A model generated the notes under the pieces. That model was not told where the DNA came from. It searched no databases and saw only the letters and a program-made list of their open reading frames with translations. The position numbers were made by a program, and so were the translations under genes. Shown here one piece after another: positions 36,124 through 49,774 of a DNA stretch of 64,000 nucleotides (within the stretch, counting starts at the first letter, position 1; every line of letters begins with the position of its first letter). The stretch comes from Paenibacillus sp. NAIST15-1 (GTDB lineage Bacteria; Bacillota; Bacilli; Paenibacillales; Paenibacillaceae), in assembly GCF_001894745.1 (NCBI RefSeq), contig NZ_BBYF01000004.1, positions 124,001 to 188,000 of the forward strand. Direction: 5' to 3'.

Positions 36124-36540
36124 TTACCATTCTTTTTGCGAGACTTTAATCCGCGTCACGGCACGTTGGAGCGACAATTCCGCACGACGGAAGTCCAGGG
36201 AATCCTGCTTGCTCCGTGCAGCCATCGCCAGACGTTGCTCCGCCCGGGCTTTCGCTGCCTTGGCACGTTCCACATCGATGTCTTCCGGCATTTCCGCGCT
36301 TTCTGCAAGCACAACGACTTTGTCCTTACGTACTTCAACAAATCCGCCATGAACCGCAATCCAATGCTCCTTGCCGCCTTCTTTGATCTTCATTGGACCA
36401 ATGCGAAGCGGCGTAACCATCGGAATATGGTTCGCCAAAATACCGAGATCTCCTTCGACGCCCTTGACGCTAATCATGTCCACCTGCTGTTCGAACACTT
36501 TGTGCTCCGGTGTAACGATTTCCAACAAAAAGGTGCTCAA
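36124..36540 (-). CDS. atpC: F1Fo ATP synthase subunit epsilon
   Basis: Rotor stalk subunit that regulates ATPase activity; 138 residues. The TTG at 36540 has AAGGAGG nine bases upstream and gives the normal family N-terminus (STFLLEIVTPEHKVFE); the longer reading lacks a ribosome site. The beta-sandwich (about 1-85) with GVEGDLGILANHIPMVTPL and the C-terminal helical hairpin are both present. Last gene of the atp operon. Confidence 0.94.
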   Translation of the reverse strand: MSTFLLEIVTPEHKVFEQQVDMISVKGVEGDLGILANHIPMVTPLRIGPMKIKEGGKEHWIAVHGGFVEVRKDKVVVLAESAEMPEDIDVERAKAAKARAEQRLAMAARSKQDSLDFRRAELSLQRAVTRIKVSQKEW

Positions 36541-36606
36541 CTGCGGTTTCCTCCTTCCGTTCTGTCCATGCCTTAGCAATAGACAGCCCGTTTCACGTCA
36601 AGCCGC

Positions 36607-38909
<2,303 letters not shown>

Positions 38910-39012
38910 TTCCATCTCACCTGCCTTTAGCGCTTTGCGCAGGGCAAAGCGGACTTCTTCGAATGCGCACCGGGAGCCCTGAGGCTTCCCAGTTGCAGTC
39001 AACTTCTATCTA

Positions 39013-40533
<1,521 letters not shown>

Positions 40534-40605
40534 TCACCCCATTCTTCCGTGCTAAATAGTAAATGAGTGTTCAAAAACGGACTTCTTGAACAGTCTCGAT
40601 AAGAA

Positions 40606-41154
40606 CTACTGCGCTTGCGATTTCAATGATCTATTTAGGCGTTCCAACTTGCCGGACAAGCTGCCGTCATACAGGTGATCCCGAATGCGGACTTGCAAGC
40701 CTCCGATTACGGCTGCGTCAACAACGTTATGAACGCGAATCGTCTTGCCTAGTTTCTGACCGAATTCAGCAGCGACAGCTTCCTTCTCCGATTCATCAAG
40801 CGGATAAGCGGATGTCACTGTTGCATCCAGGACGCCGAGCGCTTCGCCAGCAATGCGAACATAGCTGTCCGCGATCTCGCGTAGTGCGTCAATGCGCCCA
40901 CGTTCGATAAGCAGCTGAACCATGTTCAACACGATATCAGATACGTGACCGTCCAGTACTTTGCTAAGTACTGCTGACTTCTCGGCATGACCAATATTCG
41001 GCGACGTCAGAATAAGGTACAATTCATGATTGGCTTTCACCAATTCCGCAGTATCTTTCAACTGCTGTTCCGTTTCTGAGACCAGTTGACGCTCCTGAGC
41101 AAGTTCGAACAACGCTTTGGCATAACGCTTGGCGATTACGATGTTCTGGCTCAT
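40606..41154 (-). CDS. atpH: F1Fo ATP synthase subunit delta
   Basis: Peripheral stalk subunit linking F1 to the b dimer, 182 residues, all-helical N-terminal domain and conserved C-terminal VIGGLQVRIRDHLYDGS. Its ATG overlaps the atpF stop (ATGA), and TAGGAGG lies upstream inside atpF. Confidence 0.95.
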   Translation of the reverse strand: MSQNIVIAKRYAKALFELAQERQLVSETEQQLKDTAELVKANHELYLILTSPNIGHAEKSAVLSKVLDGHVSDIVLNMVQLLIERGRIDALREIADSYVRIAGEALGVLDATVTSAYPLDESEKEAVAAEFGQKLGKTIRVHNVVDAAVIGGLQVRIRDHLYDGSLSGKLERLNRSLKSQAQ

Positions 41155-41636
41155 TGTTTGCCTCCTACCTCTTTCAGGTATTGGCCGACCAATTGCTCTT
41201 GATCTTTCTCGTCAACTTGCTTCTCCAAGATCTTCGATGCGATTGCCACGGACATGTTGCCCACTTCTTCGCGAAGAGCGGCAACTGCCTTGTTCTTCTC
41301 GCTCTCGATATCGCGAGCTGCTTCTTCCTTCAGACGAACAGCCTCGCTCTTCGCGCCGCCGATAATCTCGTCTGCTTGACGAACGCTCGTTTGTTTCGCT
41401 TGCTCGATGATGTCATACGCATCTTTGCGCGCTGTAGCAAGAGCTTCCTTCTGTTCTTCTACGTATACTTGTGCCTGTGAACGGCTATTCGCCGCTTCAT
41501 CCAATTGCTGCTGCACGAGCTCGCGGCGTTTCTCCATCACGTCGAACAATGGTCCGAACGCGTACTTTTGAAGTAAGAAATATAGGATTAAGAAAGCAAG
41601 GATCGCCCACACGAAATTTTCCCAAACAAAACTCAC
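41151..41636 (-). CDS. atpF: F1Fo ATP synthase subunit b
   Basis: Peripheral stalk: one membrane helix (about 5-25) followed by a long charged coiled coil, 161 residues. The GTG at 41636 has AAAGGAG eight bases upstream; the GTG three codons earlier overlaps that site. The LFDVMEKRRELVQQQLDEA region marks the start of the stalk. Confidence 0.94.
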   Translation of the reverse strand: MSFVWENFVWAILAFLILYFLLQKYAFGPLFDVMEKRRELVQQQLDEAANSRSQAQVYVEEQKEALATARKDAYDIIEQAKQTSVRQADEIIGGAKSEAVRLKEEAARDIESEKNKAVAALREEVGNMSVAIASKILEKQVDEKDQEQLVGQYLKEVGGKQ

Positions 41637-41726
41637 TACAGTCACTCCTTTCCGTTAACATGACGTGCTAACAAAACGAAGGCGCGGATGGCATCGGCCT
41701 TCCCCGCCAAACCGTTTGTCTATTCA

Positions 41727-41960
<234 letters not shown>

Positions 41961-42037
41961 TCATGTATTATTGAATTGCTTTGTTTATATGTCTCACCCG
42001 AAGTTGCCCATACGAGTATGGGTCTCGGCAGAGTTTG

Positions 42038-42823
42038 TTAATGTTCTTCATGTACAGATGCCTGCGCGATGTATACCATTGTCAACATCGTGAAGATGAA
42101 GGCTTGGAGCGCGCCGATAAATATACTGAAGCCTTGCCATGCCGCGAGGAATGGTAGACCGAATACCCCTGCTCCAATGAGCGTGGATATCAGTACCTCA
42201 CCCGCGAAGATGTTCGCGTACAACCGGATACCAAGCGCAATTGGCTTCGCCAAGTTCTCCACGATGTTCAATGGAAGGAAGATTGGGAATGGCTCGATAT
42301 AGTGCTTCAAGTAGTGCTTCCGATTGTTCTTGAGGCCTAGGTAGTTCACGAGAATGAAAACCAAGAACGCCAGACCGAATGTTACGGATACGTCAGCCGT
42401 TGGCGACTTATACCACAACAAGTGGACGTGTTCAGGTTTACCCTTAGCTGCAAGCTCATCGAATGCCGCCTGACTAGTTGCTACAATCTCGTGACCGAAG
42501 ATAGACACCGGATGGTGCGCTTCGGTAATCACTGCGAACGGCAATCCTAGTACGTTAGATACGAAAATAAACAAGATAAGCGTCATCCCTAATGAGATGA
42601 ATGCCTTCCCCTTCTTCAGCGGCATCGCACTACCGATAATGCCGTGCACGAATTCGACAACCCACTCCAAGAAGTTCTGCATCTTGGAAGGCTTTTCAAC
42701 CGAAAGATTGCGAACAGCGAGCCGGGCAATAATAAAGGTAATGATTCCGCTAAGAAGTAGCGTGAAGATGATGGACAAATCCAGGTGCAGTCCCATAACC
42801 TCGATAATCGGTGCTGAGTGCAT
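42038..42823 (-). CDS. atpB: F1Fo ATP synthase subunit a
   Basis: Proton channel subunit, 261 residues with five to six membrane helices. The essential Arg is in GIRLYANIFAGEVL, and the last helix ends YIAQASVHEEH. ATG 42823 has AAAGGGGTGA eight bases upstream; the GTG four codons earlier overlaps that site. Confidence 0.95.
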   Translation of the reverse strand: MHSAPIIEVMGLHLDLSIIFTLLLSGIITFIIARLAVRNLSVEKPSKMQNFLEWVVEFVHGIIGSAMPLKKGKAFISLGMTLILFIFVSNVLGLPFAVITEAHHPVSIFGHEIVATSQAAFDELAAKGKPEHVHLLWYKSPTADVSVTFGLAFLVFILVNYLGLKNNRKHYLKHYIEPFPIFLPLNIVENLAKPIALGIRLYANIFAGEVLISTLIGAGVFGLPFLAAWQGFSIFIGALQAFIFTMLTMVYIAQASVHEEH

Positions 42824-42853
42824 AAATGTGTTCACCCCTTTCCAATAGACTGC

Positions 42854-43234
42854 TTACACTTTCTTTTTGCTTGCCCAAATTATACTAACGAAAATCGACA
42901 ATAACTGAGTAATGAAAAATCCGACAATTGTCGCCACAAGGGATATGTGCTGTTCGAACTTAATGGCGAACATGACTGCCAAGAGTACAATGCACATCCG
43001 AGTTACAAATCCAAAGCTGTACCGCCTCTTCTCTTGACTAGCAGCCATCTCTGCAATCTGTCTAACTTTGATAGACAAATAGTGAGCATAAGCCAGCCCT
43101 GCCGCAGTTCCCAGTGTCAGTCCAGCCGTATATATCCGGTATTCCGGCGCTACAGCCCAACCGAGGATGAACGCAGACAACAAGAGGAGCGTTACTCTCG
43201 TAACGGCACGAACCATGGAAGCCATATCATTCAT
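42854..43234 (-). CDS. atpI: ATP synthase subunit I (AtpI-like)
   Basis: Small hydrophobic protein of 126 residues with four membrane segments, in the usual place ahead of atpB. AtpI family members assist c-ring assembly. ATG preceded by GGGGG and overlapping the end of the previous gene by eight bases. Confidence 0.85.
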   Translation of the reverse strand: MNDMASMVRAVTRVTLLLLSAFILGWAVAPEYRIYTAGLTLGTAAGLAYAHYLSIKVRQIAEMAASQEKRRYSFGFVTRMCIVLLAVMFAIKFEQHISLVATIVGFFITQLLSIFVSIIWASKKKV

Positions 43235-43460
43235 TTTGTTCCCCCATGAACTTCTTTACTAAGTAGATGATATTGACGATGCCAAGGCATAGCCCGACGA
43301 TACTCCCTACTCCAAGCCAGAGCTTGGACCCATTAGACGCATTCGCGATCCACTTCCCCGCGTAAAAGCCTAAGAGTATGTACAAGGCAAGCAAGACACC
43401 CGCTCCACTAATAGAGAGGGCGACCAGCCATGGGCGATCGTTACGATTCGACATTTTCAT
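43227..43460 (-). CDS. AtpZ/AtpI family membrane protein
   Basis: 77 residues with two membrane segments separated by a Gly-rich, charged loop (about 14-34 and 45-67), typical of AtpZ-like proteins that head many Firmicutes atp operons. The predicted transcription start is only about 12 bases upstream of the ATG and the ribosome site is weak. A second in-frame ATG two codons later is possible. Confidence 0.78.
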   Translation of the reverse strand: MKMSNRNDRPWLVALSISGAGVLLALYILLGFYAGKWIANASNGSKLWLGVGSIVGLCLGIVNIIYLVKKFMGEQNE

Positions 43461-43478
43461 AGCCTATAATTCCCATTC

Positions 43479-43508
43479 ATTTTACTTAAGATTACGAGTC
43501 TTTGTCAA
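43479..43508 (-). promoter_or_regulatory. Sigma-A promoter of the atp operon
   Basis: TTGACA (43503-43508), 18 bases, TAAAAT (43479-43484): a perfect -35 and five of six at -10. It directly precedes the first gene of the operon. Confidence 0.8.
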
Positions 43509-43634
43509 TTGATAAAAACCGCGTAACAACAAGGATGAAAACGATATACATTCGCTTTCAAGCTTTGAAAATCCGCGTAAACCGTACAGTATCACTGTAT
43601 GCTGGTGCCTTCCCTCATAGAAGAGTGTCATCTA

Positions 43635-44789
43635 TCAATTTGTGAACTTTGTGTGAAATGGCTCCGGGCGCTCTTCTTGAACCCCAAAACTGTGAAGAAT
43701 CGCACTGACGATCCTTTGGGACGCTTTGCCATCCCCATAAGGGTTTGCAGCCTTGCTCATGCGTGCATATGTCGTTTCGTCCGACAACAGCGCCTTCGCT
43801 CGCGCGTACACTTTCTCTTCATCCGTGCCGACCAATTCCAGTGTTCCTGCATCAATGCCTTCCGGTCGTTCGGTAGTTTCGCGGAGGACAAGCACAGGTA
43901 TGCCAAATGACGGTGCTTCCTCCTGAAGACCGCCTGAATCGGTAAGGATGAGGTGCGTGTGCGGATAGAAGTTGTGGAGGTCAACCACATCAAGCGGTTC
44001 TATCAGCTTAATGCGTGGGTGATCTCCCAGCATCTCATGAGCCGGTTCACGTACAGCCGGACTTGGATGTACCGGATATACGATAGCGATGTCTTCAAAT
44101 TCGTCTGCAATACGGCGAACAGCACGGAAAATGTTGCGATGCGGCTCACCTTGTGATTCGCGGCGATGTGCAGTCATCAATACTAGACGTTTGCCTTGCG
44201 CCCAATCGAGCACCTCATGCTTGTAGTCAGATCGTACTGTATATTGAAACACATCTGTAACCGTGTTGCCTGTGACAAATATCGATGCATCTTGCTTATT
44301 TTCTTTACGCAAATTGCTTGCCGACCAATCGGTAGGCGCAAAGTGCAAATCAGCCAAAACGCCTGTCAATTGGCGATTCATTTCTTCCGGGAACGGAGAA
44401 AGCTTATTCCATGTACGAAGTCCCGCTTCAACGTGCCCTACCTTAATCTGCTGCATGAATGCCGCGTAGCTGGCAAGGAACGTCGTCAATGTGTCACCAT
44501 GTACAAGCACAATATCTGGCTTCGCTTCACGCAATACAGGCTCCAATCCTTGAAGGACACGCACGGAAATATCATTCAGCGTCTGACGCGCCTGCATAAT
44601 GTCCAGATCATAGTCTGGCTTAATATTGAACACATCGAGCACCTGGTCCAACATCTGACGATGTTGGGCCGTGACGCATACGATGGATTCGATGTGTTCC
44701 GGATGCTTCTGTAATTCCAGAATAAGCGGCGCCATCTTAATTGCTTCTGGACGAACACCGAATACCGTCATTACTTTCACTTTGGACAT
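43635..44789 (-). CDS. wecB: UDP-N-acetylglucosamine 2-epimerase (non-hydrolysing)
   Basis: Interconverts UDP-GlcNAc and UDP-ManNAc, the sugar donor for TagA. 384 residues, ATG with GGAGGATA upstream. Two Rossmann-like domains with conserved FGVRPEAIKMAP, VHGDTLTTF, VGHVEAGLRT, PFPEEMNR, TGNTVTD, TAHRRES and DSGGLQEEAP, including the catalytic Asp/Glu/His set. No clear terminator separates it from the atp promoter. It is encoded 38 kb from tagA-csaB but should feed the same pathway. Confidence 0.95.
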   Translation of the reverse strand: MSKVKVMTVFGVRPEAIKMAPLILELQKHPEHIESIVCVTAQHRQMLDQVLDVFNIKPDYDLDIMQARQTLNDISVRVLQGLEPVLREAKPDIVLVHGDTLTTFLASYAAFMQQIKVGHVEAGLRTWNKLSPFPEEMNRQLTGVLADLHFAPTDWSASNLRKENKQDASIFVTGNTVTDVFQYTVRSDYKHEVLDWAQGKRLVLMTAHRRESQGEPHRNIFRAVRRIADEFEDIAIVYPVHPSPAVREPAHEMLGDHPRIKLIEPLDVVDLHNFYPHTHLILTDSGGLQEEAPSFGIPVLVLRETTERPEGIDAGTLELVGTDEEKVYARAKALLSDETTYARMSKAANPYGDGKASQRIVSAILHSFGVQEERPEPFHTKFTN

Positions 44790-44900
44790 AGTCTTATCCT
44801 CCGTCTTTCTTCTTGCATAATAGTCAATACATTATTGGCTCTAAAATCATTTTTTTAACCTCAAAAAGATCGCTTTTCAGCACCGAGAAGGTTGCAAGAA

Positions 44901-45017
44901 CTCGAAGCCGAGCTTCCGAAGCGAGTTTTGCCGAGCAAAACTTGTAAGGAGCAGCAGAGTGCAGACAAAGACTACATGAGCAGATAAAATGTTTCCGCAG
45001 GAAACATACTTCGTAAG
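44901..45017. repeat. Cluster of short palindromes with three-base loops between upp and wecB
   Basis: GAAGC-CGA-GCTTC (44904-44916), AGTTTTGC-CGA-GCAAAACT (44924-44942), ATGTTTCC-GCA-GGAAACAT (44989-45007) and CTT-CGT-AAG (near 45009). The third, read on the minus strand, is followed by TTTATCT and could be a weak upp terminator. The repeated style suggests a repetitive extragenic element. Confidence 0.5.
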
Positions 45018-45096
45018 CATAAGTTCATCGAGAGTGAATGCAAGATTCGATGCCGAATTGCCTCTTGAGTTGCTTCGTGATCAAAAGCGAATTCTT

Positions 45097-45726
45097 CTAC
45101 TTTGTGCCGAACAAGCGGTCGCCGGCGTCACCCAAACCTGGAACAATATAGCCGTGATCGTCCAGACGCTCGTCCAATGCCGCCAAATAAATGTCGATGT
45201 CCGGATGTGCTTCTTGAACAGCCTTGACACCTTCCGGCGCTGCAATGAGGCACATCAATTTAATTTGCGTGCAGCTGCGCTTCTTCAGCACGTCAATAGC
45301 CGCAATCGCCGATCCGCCTGTAGCAAGCATTGGATCAATAACGATCAATTGACGCTCAGTCACGTCTGTAGGAAGCTTCGTATAGTACTCAACCGGTTGA
45401 AGCGTCTCAGGATCGCGGAACAAGCCCACATGTCCGATCTTCGCACCTGGAATCAGCTTTACAACGCCTTCTACCATACCTAGTCCAGCACGCAAAATAG
45501 GGATTAGTCCCAGCATGCGGCCAGCGATCATTTTGCTCTCTGTTTCGGCAACTGGCGTTTCGACTGTCACCGTTTGCAATGGCAGTTCACGTGTAATCTC
45601 ATACGCCATCAAAGTTGCTACTTCGTCCACGAGCTCGCGGAAGTCCTTCGTCGTTGTCTTTTTGTCTCGAATCAATGTCAATTTGTGTTGAATCAGTGGA
45701 TGATCGCAAATGACCAGTTTACCCAT
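45097..45726 (-). CDS. upp: Uracil phosphoribosyltransferase
   Basis: Salvages uracil to UMP with PRPP. 209 residues, ATG after GGAGGGA. The PRPP-binding motif [12 protein letters not shown] (about 129-140) and the C-terminal [18 protein letters not shown] that binds uracil are present. Located next to glyA and the atp operon as in B. subtilis. Confidence 0.96.
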   Translation of the reverse strand: MGKLVICDHPLIQHKLTLIRDKKTTTKDFRELVDEVATLMAYEITRELPLQTVTVETPVAETESKMIAGRMLGLIPILRAGLGMVEGVVKLIPGAKIGHVGLFRDPETLQPVEYYTKLPTDVTERQLIVIDPMLATGGSAIAAIDVLKKRSCTQIKLMCLIAAPEGVKAVQEAHPDIDIYLAALDERLDDHGYIVPGLGDAGDRLFGTK

Positions 45727-45856
45727 ATTTCGTGTCCCTCCGCCTTTTACTCTCGTTGCTTTTCATCTCAATACGTGATGATTTGAACTGATATTCCTAC
45801 TTTGAACAGCCGTACATGCCAAGCTTATCCGGCTTCATCTAAGCTAAACAGGCTCT

Positions 45857-45862
45857 ATTATA
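45857..45862 (-). promoter_or_regulatory. Extended -10 promoter element upstream of upp
   Basis: TGTTATAAT on the minus strand; the -35 region (GTGCAG) is poor, so activity would rely on the extended -10. It lies about 130 bases before the upp start. Confidence 0.45.
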
Positions 45863-46095
45863 ACATTCCGAGCCTATCACTGCACGTTTTACAGGCACTT
45901 TTGAGGTATTTTTCACATTTCCGACAACTCGGTGCAAAAGGATCACACTGTACTATTTCTAAGCATGTTGAAGACAGCTTATACATGGTCATGCAGCAAA
46001 CATCGGAAATTGTCGAGATTCTACTCTGCTGAGGCTCTCGCACACTACCTAGGCATCCTATACTGAAATCGAGAGTTCTCCCTGCCTATTTACGC
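45863..46095. other. Gap between glyA terminator and upp promoter
   Basis: I see no gene, repeat or RNA structure worth naming in this stretch. Confidence 0.4.
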
Positions 46096-46138
46096 AAAAA
46101 AGAGCAGGTGATCATCTTCAAGAGTGATTACCTGCTCT
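46096..46138 (-). terminator. Intrinsic terminator of glyA
   Basis: AGAGCAGGT...ACCTGCTCT stem with inner ATCA/TGAT pairing, followed by six T on the minus strand; about 60 bases past the glyA stop. Confidence 0.9.
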
Positions 46139-46198
46139 GTCCATTAAATATGCAATAAAAGAGTCCTACCCGCCAAAAGGGCGTGTCTTCCTACCTAA

Positions 46199-47455
46199 TT
46201 AATATTTCAATGTAGAGTACAACGGGAACTGAGCTGTCAGATCGCTGACCATACCGCGTGCTTTGTTCAATACAGCCTCATCCTGTGGCTGCTTCAATGT
46301 CATAGCAATGACTTGGCCAATAACGCGCATTGCTGCTTCATCCATGCCTCGGGATGTCGCCGCTGGTGTTCCGATACGAATACCGCTCGTTATGAACGGA
46401 CTTGTCGGATCGAATGGAATGGCGTTCTTGTTCACGGTAATGCCAACGGAATCCAATACTTTCTCCGCATCTTTACCCGTGATATTGATATTGCGCGTAT
46501 CGATCAGCATCAGATGGTTGTCTGTACCGCCAGATACAATACTCAAACCTTCCTCAACCAGCGTACTCGCCAATACTTGCGCGTTCTTGATCACTTGCTC
46601 AGCATACTGCTTGAACGATGGCTGCAGTGCTTCGCCCAATGCAACAGCCTTAGAAGCCACCACATGCATAAGCGGGCCGCCTTGTGTGCCTGGGAATACA
46701 GCCTTGTCGATCGCTTGTGCCCAAGCTTGACGGCACATAATCATACCTCCGCGCGGACCGCGCAGTGTCTTATGTGTTGTCGTCGTAACGAAATGAGCGT
46801 GCGGTACTGGGCTTGGATGAAGTCCTGCGGCAACCAATCCTGCGATATGCGCCATGTCTACCATGAACAGAGCGCCTACATCGTTCGCAATTTGGCCGAG
46901 TGCTTCAAAATCGATAATACGTGGATAAGCGCTTGCGCCTGCCACGATCATTTTCGGACGATGCTTGAATGCTGCCTTGCGCACTTTATCATAATCAATA
47001 CGGAACGTATCTTCTTCCACGCCGTAAGCCACAAAGTTGTACAGCAAACCAGATGCATTCACAGGGCTTCCGTGAGTCAAGTGTCCACCATGCGCCAAAT
47101 CCATGCCAAGCACGGTATCTCCTGGCTTCAATGCTGCCAAGTACACAGCCATGTTCGCTTGCGCACCGGAGTGCGGCTGTACATTGACATGCTCAGCGCC
47201 GAAGAGTTCCTTCGCACGGTTGCGGGCAATATCCTCAACAATATCCACGTGCTCGCAGCCGCCATAGTAGCGTTTGCCTGGATAACCTTCCGCGTATTTG
47301 TTCGTCAGAACCGTCCCCATCGCTTCCATAACCGCCTCACTGACGATGTTTTCAGAAGCAATCAGCTCGATATTGTTGCGCTGACGCTGCAACTCCAAGT
47401 CCATTGCTTTCAACACTTCAGGATCTGCTTGTCGTAAATGATCTACCATTGGCAT
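46199..47455 (-). CDS. glyA: Serine hydroxymethyltransferase
   Basis: PLP enzyme that interconverts serine and glycine and charges tetrahydrofolate with one-carbon units. 418 residues from the first ATG; a second ATG two codons later (47449) is better spaced from GGGAGG. PLP-binding [14 protein letters not shown] has the Schiff-base Lys229; [16 protein letters not shown] and [12 protein letters not shown], both conserved, are present. Confidence 0.96.
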   Translation of the reverse strand: MPMVDHLRQADPEVLKAMDLELQRQRNNIELIASENIVSEAVMEAMGTVLTNKYAEGYPGKRYYGGCEHVDIVEDIARNRAKELFGAEHVNVQPHSGAQANMAVYLAALKPGDTVLGMDLAHGGHLTHGSPVNASGLLYNFVAYGVEEDTFRIDYDKVRKAAFKHRPKMIVAGASAYPRIIDFEALGQIANDVGALFMVDMAHIAGLVAAGLHPSPVPHAHFVTTTTHKTLRGPRGGMIMCRQAWAQAIDKAVFPGTQGGPLMHVVASKAVALGEALQPSFKQYAEQVIKNAQVLASTLVEEGLSIVSGGTDNHLMLIDTRNINITGKDAEKVLDSVGITVNKNAIPFDPTSPFITSGIRIGTPAATSRGMDEAAMRVIGQVIAMTLKQPQDEAVLNKARGMVSDLTAQFPLYSTLKY

Positions 47456-47600
47456 AGCCCTCCCACATTTTCATTCCCTTATTGCAATGTATGACAACGC
47501 ATCTGCGTTAAGGTTCTATCGTAGCAGTAATAAAAGTGCAACAGTGGCTCTCCCGCCCCACTGCAAATAATTGTGAACAGCCTGCATTCAAGCACTGCTC

Positions 47601-48233
47601 CTATTCACATGAAGACAATCCATCCTCAGTTGGAAGCTGATAGACTGCCCGCTCCCCGCCTATAAGCTTCGGCCGCGTCTTCGCCATATTGACACGCGCC
47701 TTGCCAATATATCGTACTTCTGTACGCAGAGGAACAGCTACCCGGTGCAAATGCATGCCAATAAGCGTCTCGCCGATATCGATGCCAGCATGGGCACATA
47801 TCTCTTCTGCGAGACATGCATCAGTCAGCTGGCGATACGCATAAGCGGCCATCGATCCGCCCGCCTTCCGAACCGGAACTGCCGATACTTCCACCAGCCG
47901 GAGCCGCTCCAATGTGCGGCGTTCAACAACAAGTGCGCGGTTCAAATGCTCACAGCATTGGAATGCAATCTCGAGACCATAGCTTGAGCGGAGCACGTCG
48001 AGACCGGCAAATATCGCCTGCGCGGTATCCGTTGCGCCCGAAGTTCCAATGCGCGCACCTGCCACCTCGCTTGTACTGCAGCCAATGACGACTAGCTGCC
48101 CGGGCTTGAGCCCTGCCTCGCGAACGAGGGCATGTGCAGCTGCCTCTGCTTGCTCGCGAACCTGCCCCATTTTCAAGAATGACGATGCTGGCCCTTGATG
48201 TTCGTTCTTCTCGATCTCATTCATCCTGCCCAT
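47601..48233 (-). CDS. ywlG: UPF0340/TIGR01440 family protein YwlG
   Basis: 210 residues, cytoplasmic, no membrane segment. The conserved GCSTSEVAGARIGTSGA segment (about 50-67) and the C-terminal GKARVNMAKTRPKLIGGERA identify the YwlG family. Its function is not established. Start ATG has GGAGGTG very close; an ATG three codons later is possible. The gene lies between rpiB and glyA exactly as in B. subtilis. Confidence 0.88.
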   Translation of the reverse strand: MGRMNEIEKNEHQGPASSFLKMGQVREQAEAAAHALVREAGLKPGQLVVIGCSTSEVAGARIGTSGATDTAQAIFAGLDVLRSSYGLEIAFQCCEHLNRALVVERRTLERLRLVEVSAVPVRKAGGSMAAYAYRQLTDACLAEEICAHAGIDIGETLIGMHLHRVAVPLRTEVRYIGKARVNMAKTRPKLIGGERAVYQLPTEDGLSSCE

Positions 48234-48246
48234 TCACCTCCACTCG

Positions 48247-48705
48247 CTACGCTTGCGAGTGATATTTATGTTCTACGTCCGCGACTTTGCGAAGACGTCC
48301 AATATGGCGCTCTCCTTGGCTGAATTCTGTACCCAGCCATACACGTACAATCTCTTCAGCAAGTCCAGGTCCAATGACACGCTCACCCATAGCAAGTACA
48401 TTCGTATCATTGTGCTCTCTCGTTGCCTTAGCAGAGAATAAATCATGAACAAGCCCGCAGCGGACGCCTGGCACCTTATTCGCTGCGATGGACATCCCAA
48501 TCCCGGTACCACATATGAGCACGCCTCGATCTGCTTCGCCTGAGGCAACCATCTCTGCAACAGGTACCGCATAATCCGGATAATCTACTGATGTTGTACA
48601 ATCGCAGCCTACATCAATGACGTCATGACCAAGCTCCTTGATGACTTGTACAATCCCTTCCTTAAGTCGTACGCCAGCATGGTCTGCACCAATGGCAATT
48701 TTCAT
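48247..48705 (-). CDS. rpiB: Ribose 5-phosphate isomerase B
   Basis: Interconverts ribose 5-phosphate and ribulose 5-phosphate. ATG 48705 with GGAGGGT upstream gives 152 residues starting MKIAIGADHAG. The catalytic Cys65 is in ICGTGIGMSIAAN, followed by HDLFSA and REHNDTNVLAMG. A LacAB-type galactose isomerase is less likely given the neighbours. Confidence 0.92.
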   Translation of the reverse strand: MKIAIGADHAGVRLKEGIVQVIKELGHDVIDVGCDCTTSVDYPDYAVPVAEMVASGEADRGVLICGTGIGMSIAANKVPGVRCGLVHDLFSAKATREHNDTNVLAMGERVIGPGLAEEIVRVWLGTEFSQGERHIGRLRKVADVEHKYHSQA

Positions 48706-48851
48706 TGTCGTACCCTCCATCCGTTGTCTTCAATTGTGCTCTCCGTCCATGTTACCATGCTCGGTATGCTACGGGTCTATTATAACGAATTTCCCGCAAA
48801 TTAGACGAGCCAATTGCACGTTACTCCCAGTGTAACATGTCTCATTGATTG

Positions 48852-48893
48852 AAAAAAAGAGCATAGCACGGCTCTCTATCCGTACACTGCTCT
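48852..48893 (-). terminator. Intrinsic terminator downstream of ywlE
   Basis: AGAGCA (48888-48893 read on the minus strand) pairs with TGCTCT (48858-48863), with inner GTACGG/CCGTGC pairing, and seven T follow. It lies about 200 bases past the ywlE stop. Confidence 0.75.
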
Positions 48894-49091
48894 TCTGCCC
48901 AGGCGACCGGCCGTATGCTCCGATGCTCCACCGTGGTTCCCCACTTCCGTCGCCAGTTACATCGGATCCTCTCCATATAGAACGATCATAATGGATGTCG
49001 CAACCAATTGCAACCGTTATTTTCCTGCCCACTCACACACAGCATCCTACTGCTGCATTTGGCAGTGCCATAAACCCAACACTTAAACCGT
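48894..49091. other. Gap between ywlE and its terminator
   Basis: No supported gene. An 87-codon minus ORF (48769-49032) runs through the terminator and has no ribosome site. The stretch would be a long 3' untranslated region of ywlE. Confidence 0.35.
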
Positions 49092-49673
49092 CTATGGCTG
49101 AAGCTTATCAAGCAACCTAGTCAGCGCAGCCTGAATCTCCGCCGCTGTCATCCGATACTGCTCCAAAGAACCGCCATACGGGTCTGCCACATCCTGATTC
49201 GGCATAAGCCGCTGCAATTCAGCAAGCTGTACCAGCTCGTCTTCCGTTGGAGCTTGTCCCATAGCAAGCTTCAATTGAAGATCCGCAGCCAATGATTGCA
49301 GCTGTTGATATTGCTCCTGCTCTGAATCCGGATTGCTCACATATTCCTTAAGCGCAAATGTCTTGCTCGTTGCACCCGGGAACTGTTGAAGCACATGACG
49401 CTTGTGGCTAGTCGTCAATGTCAATATAAGATCTGCCCAATGCACACGCTCTTCATCCAGTGCAGCCGATCGAAAATCTCGATGATTGGCAATATTCTGC
49501 TCCTCCAGTACAGTAGAAGCGTGCTGTGACATCGGTGTGCCGTCCCATGCTGCTACACCTGCTGATTGAACATGAATGTCCAAGCCGCGTTCCTCTGCCA
49601 TATGCTTCAGCATAGCCTCTGCGATTGGACTTCGGCATGTATTGCCTGTACATACAAATAAAATGCGTATCAT
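49092..49673 (-). CDS. ywlE: Protein-arginine phosphatase YwlE (low-molecular-weight PTP family)
   Basis: Removes phosphate from phospho-arginine, opposing the McsB kinase that tags proteins for ClpCP. ATG 49673 after GGGAGGGGG gives 193 residues. The P-loop is C8-T-G-N-T12-C-R14-S; the Thr at the fifth loop position is the feature that selects phospho-arginine over phospho-tyrosine. The general acid Asp is in DVADPYGGS. A charged insertion of about 30 residues (about 115-150, Gln/Glu-rich) makes it longer than the 150-residue B. subtilis enzyme. Confidence 0.88.
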   Translation of the reverse strand: MIRILFVCTGNTCRSPIAEAMLKHMAEERGLDIHVQSAGVAAWDGTPMSQHASTVLEEQNIANHRDFRSAALDEERVHWADLILTLTTSHKRHVLQQFPGATSKTFALKEYVSNPDSEQEQYQQLQSLAADLQLKLAMGQAPTEDELVQLAELQRLMPNQDVADPYGGSLEQYRMTAAEIQAALTRLLDKLQP

Positions 49674-49774
49674 ATGACCCCCTCCCTTCATACCATGAAA
49701 CCTATCTATAGGGTCGCGCATCTTCATCAATCTCATTCCTGCTTGCTTTGACTTCGCTCCAAAGCTTAGAAAGC

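Noticed and set aside
48769..49032. 87-codon minus ORF between ywlE and rpiB
   Set aside because: It crosses an intrinsic terminator and has no ribosome site.
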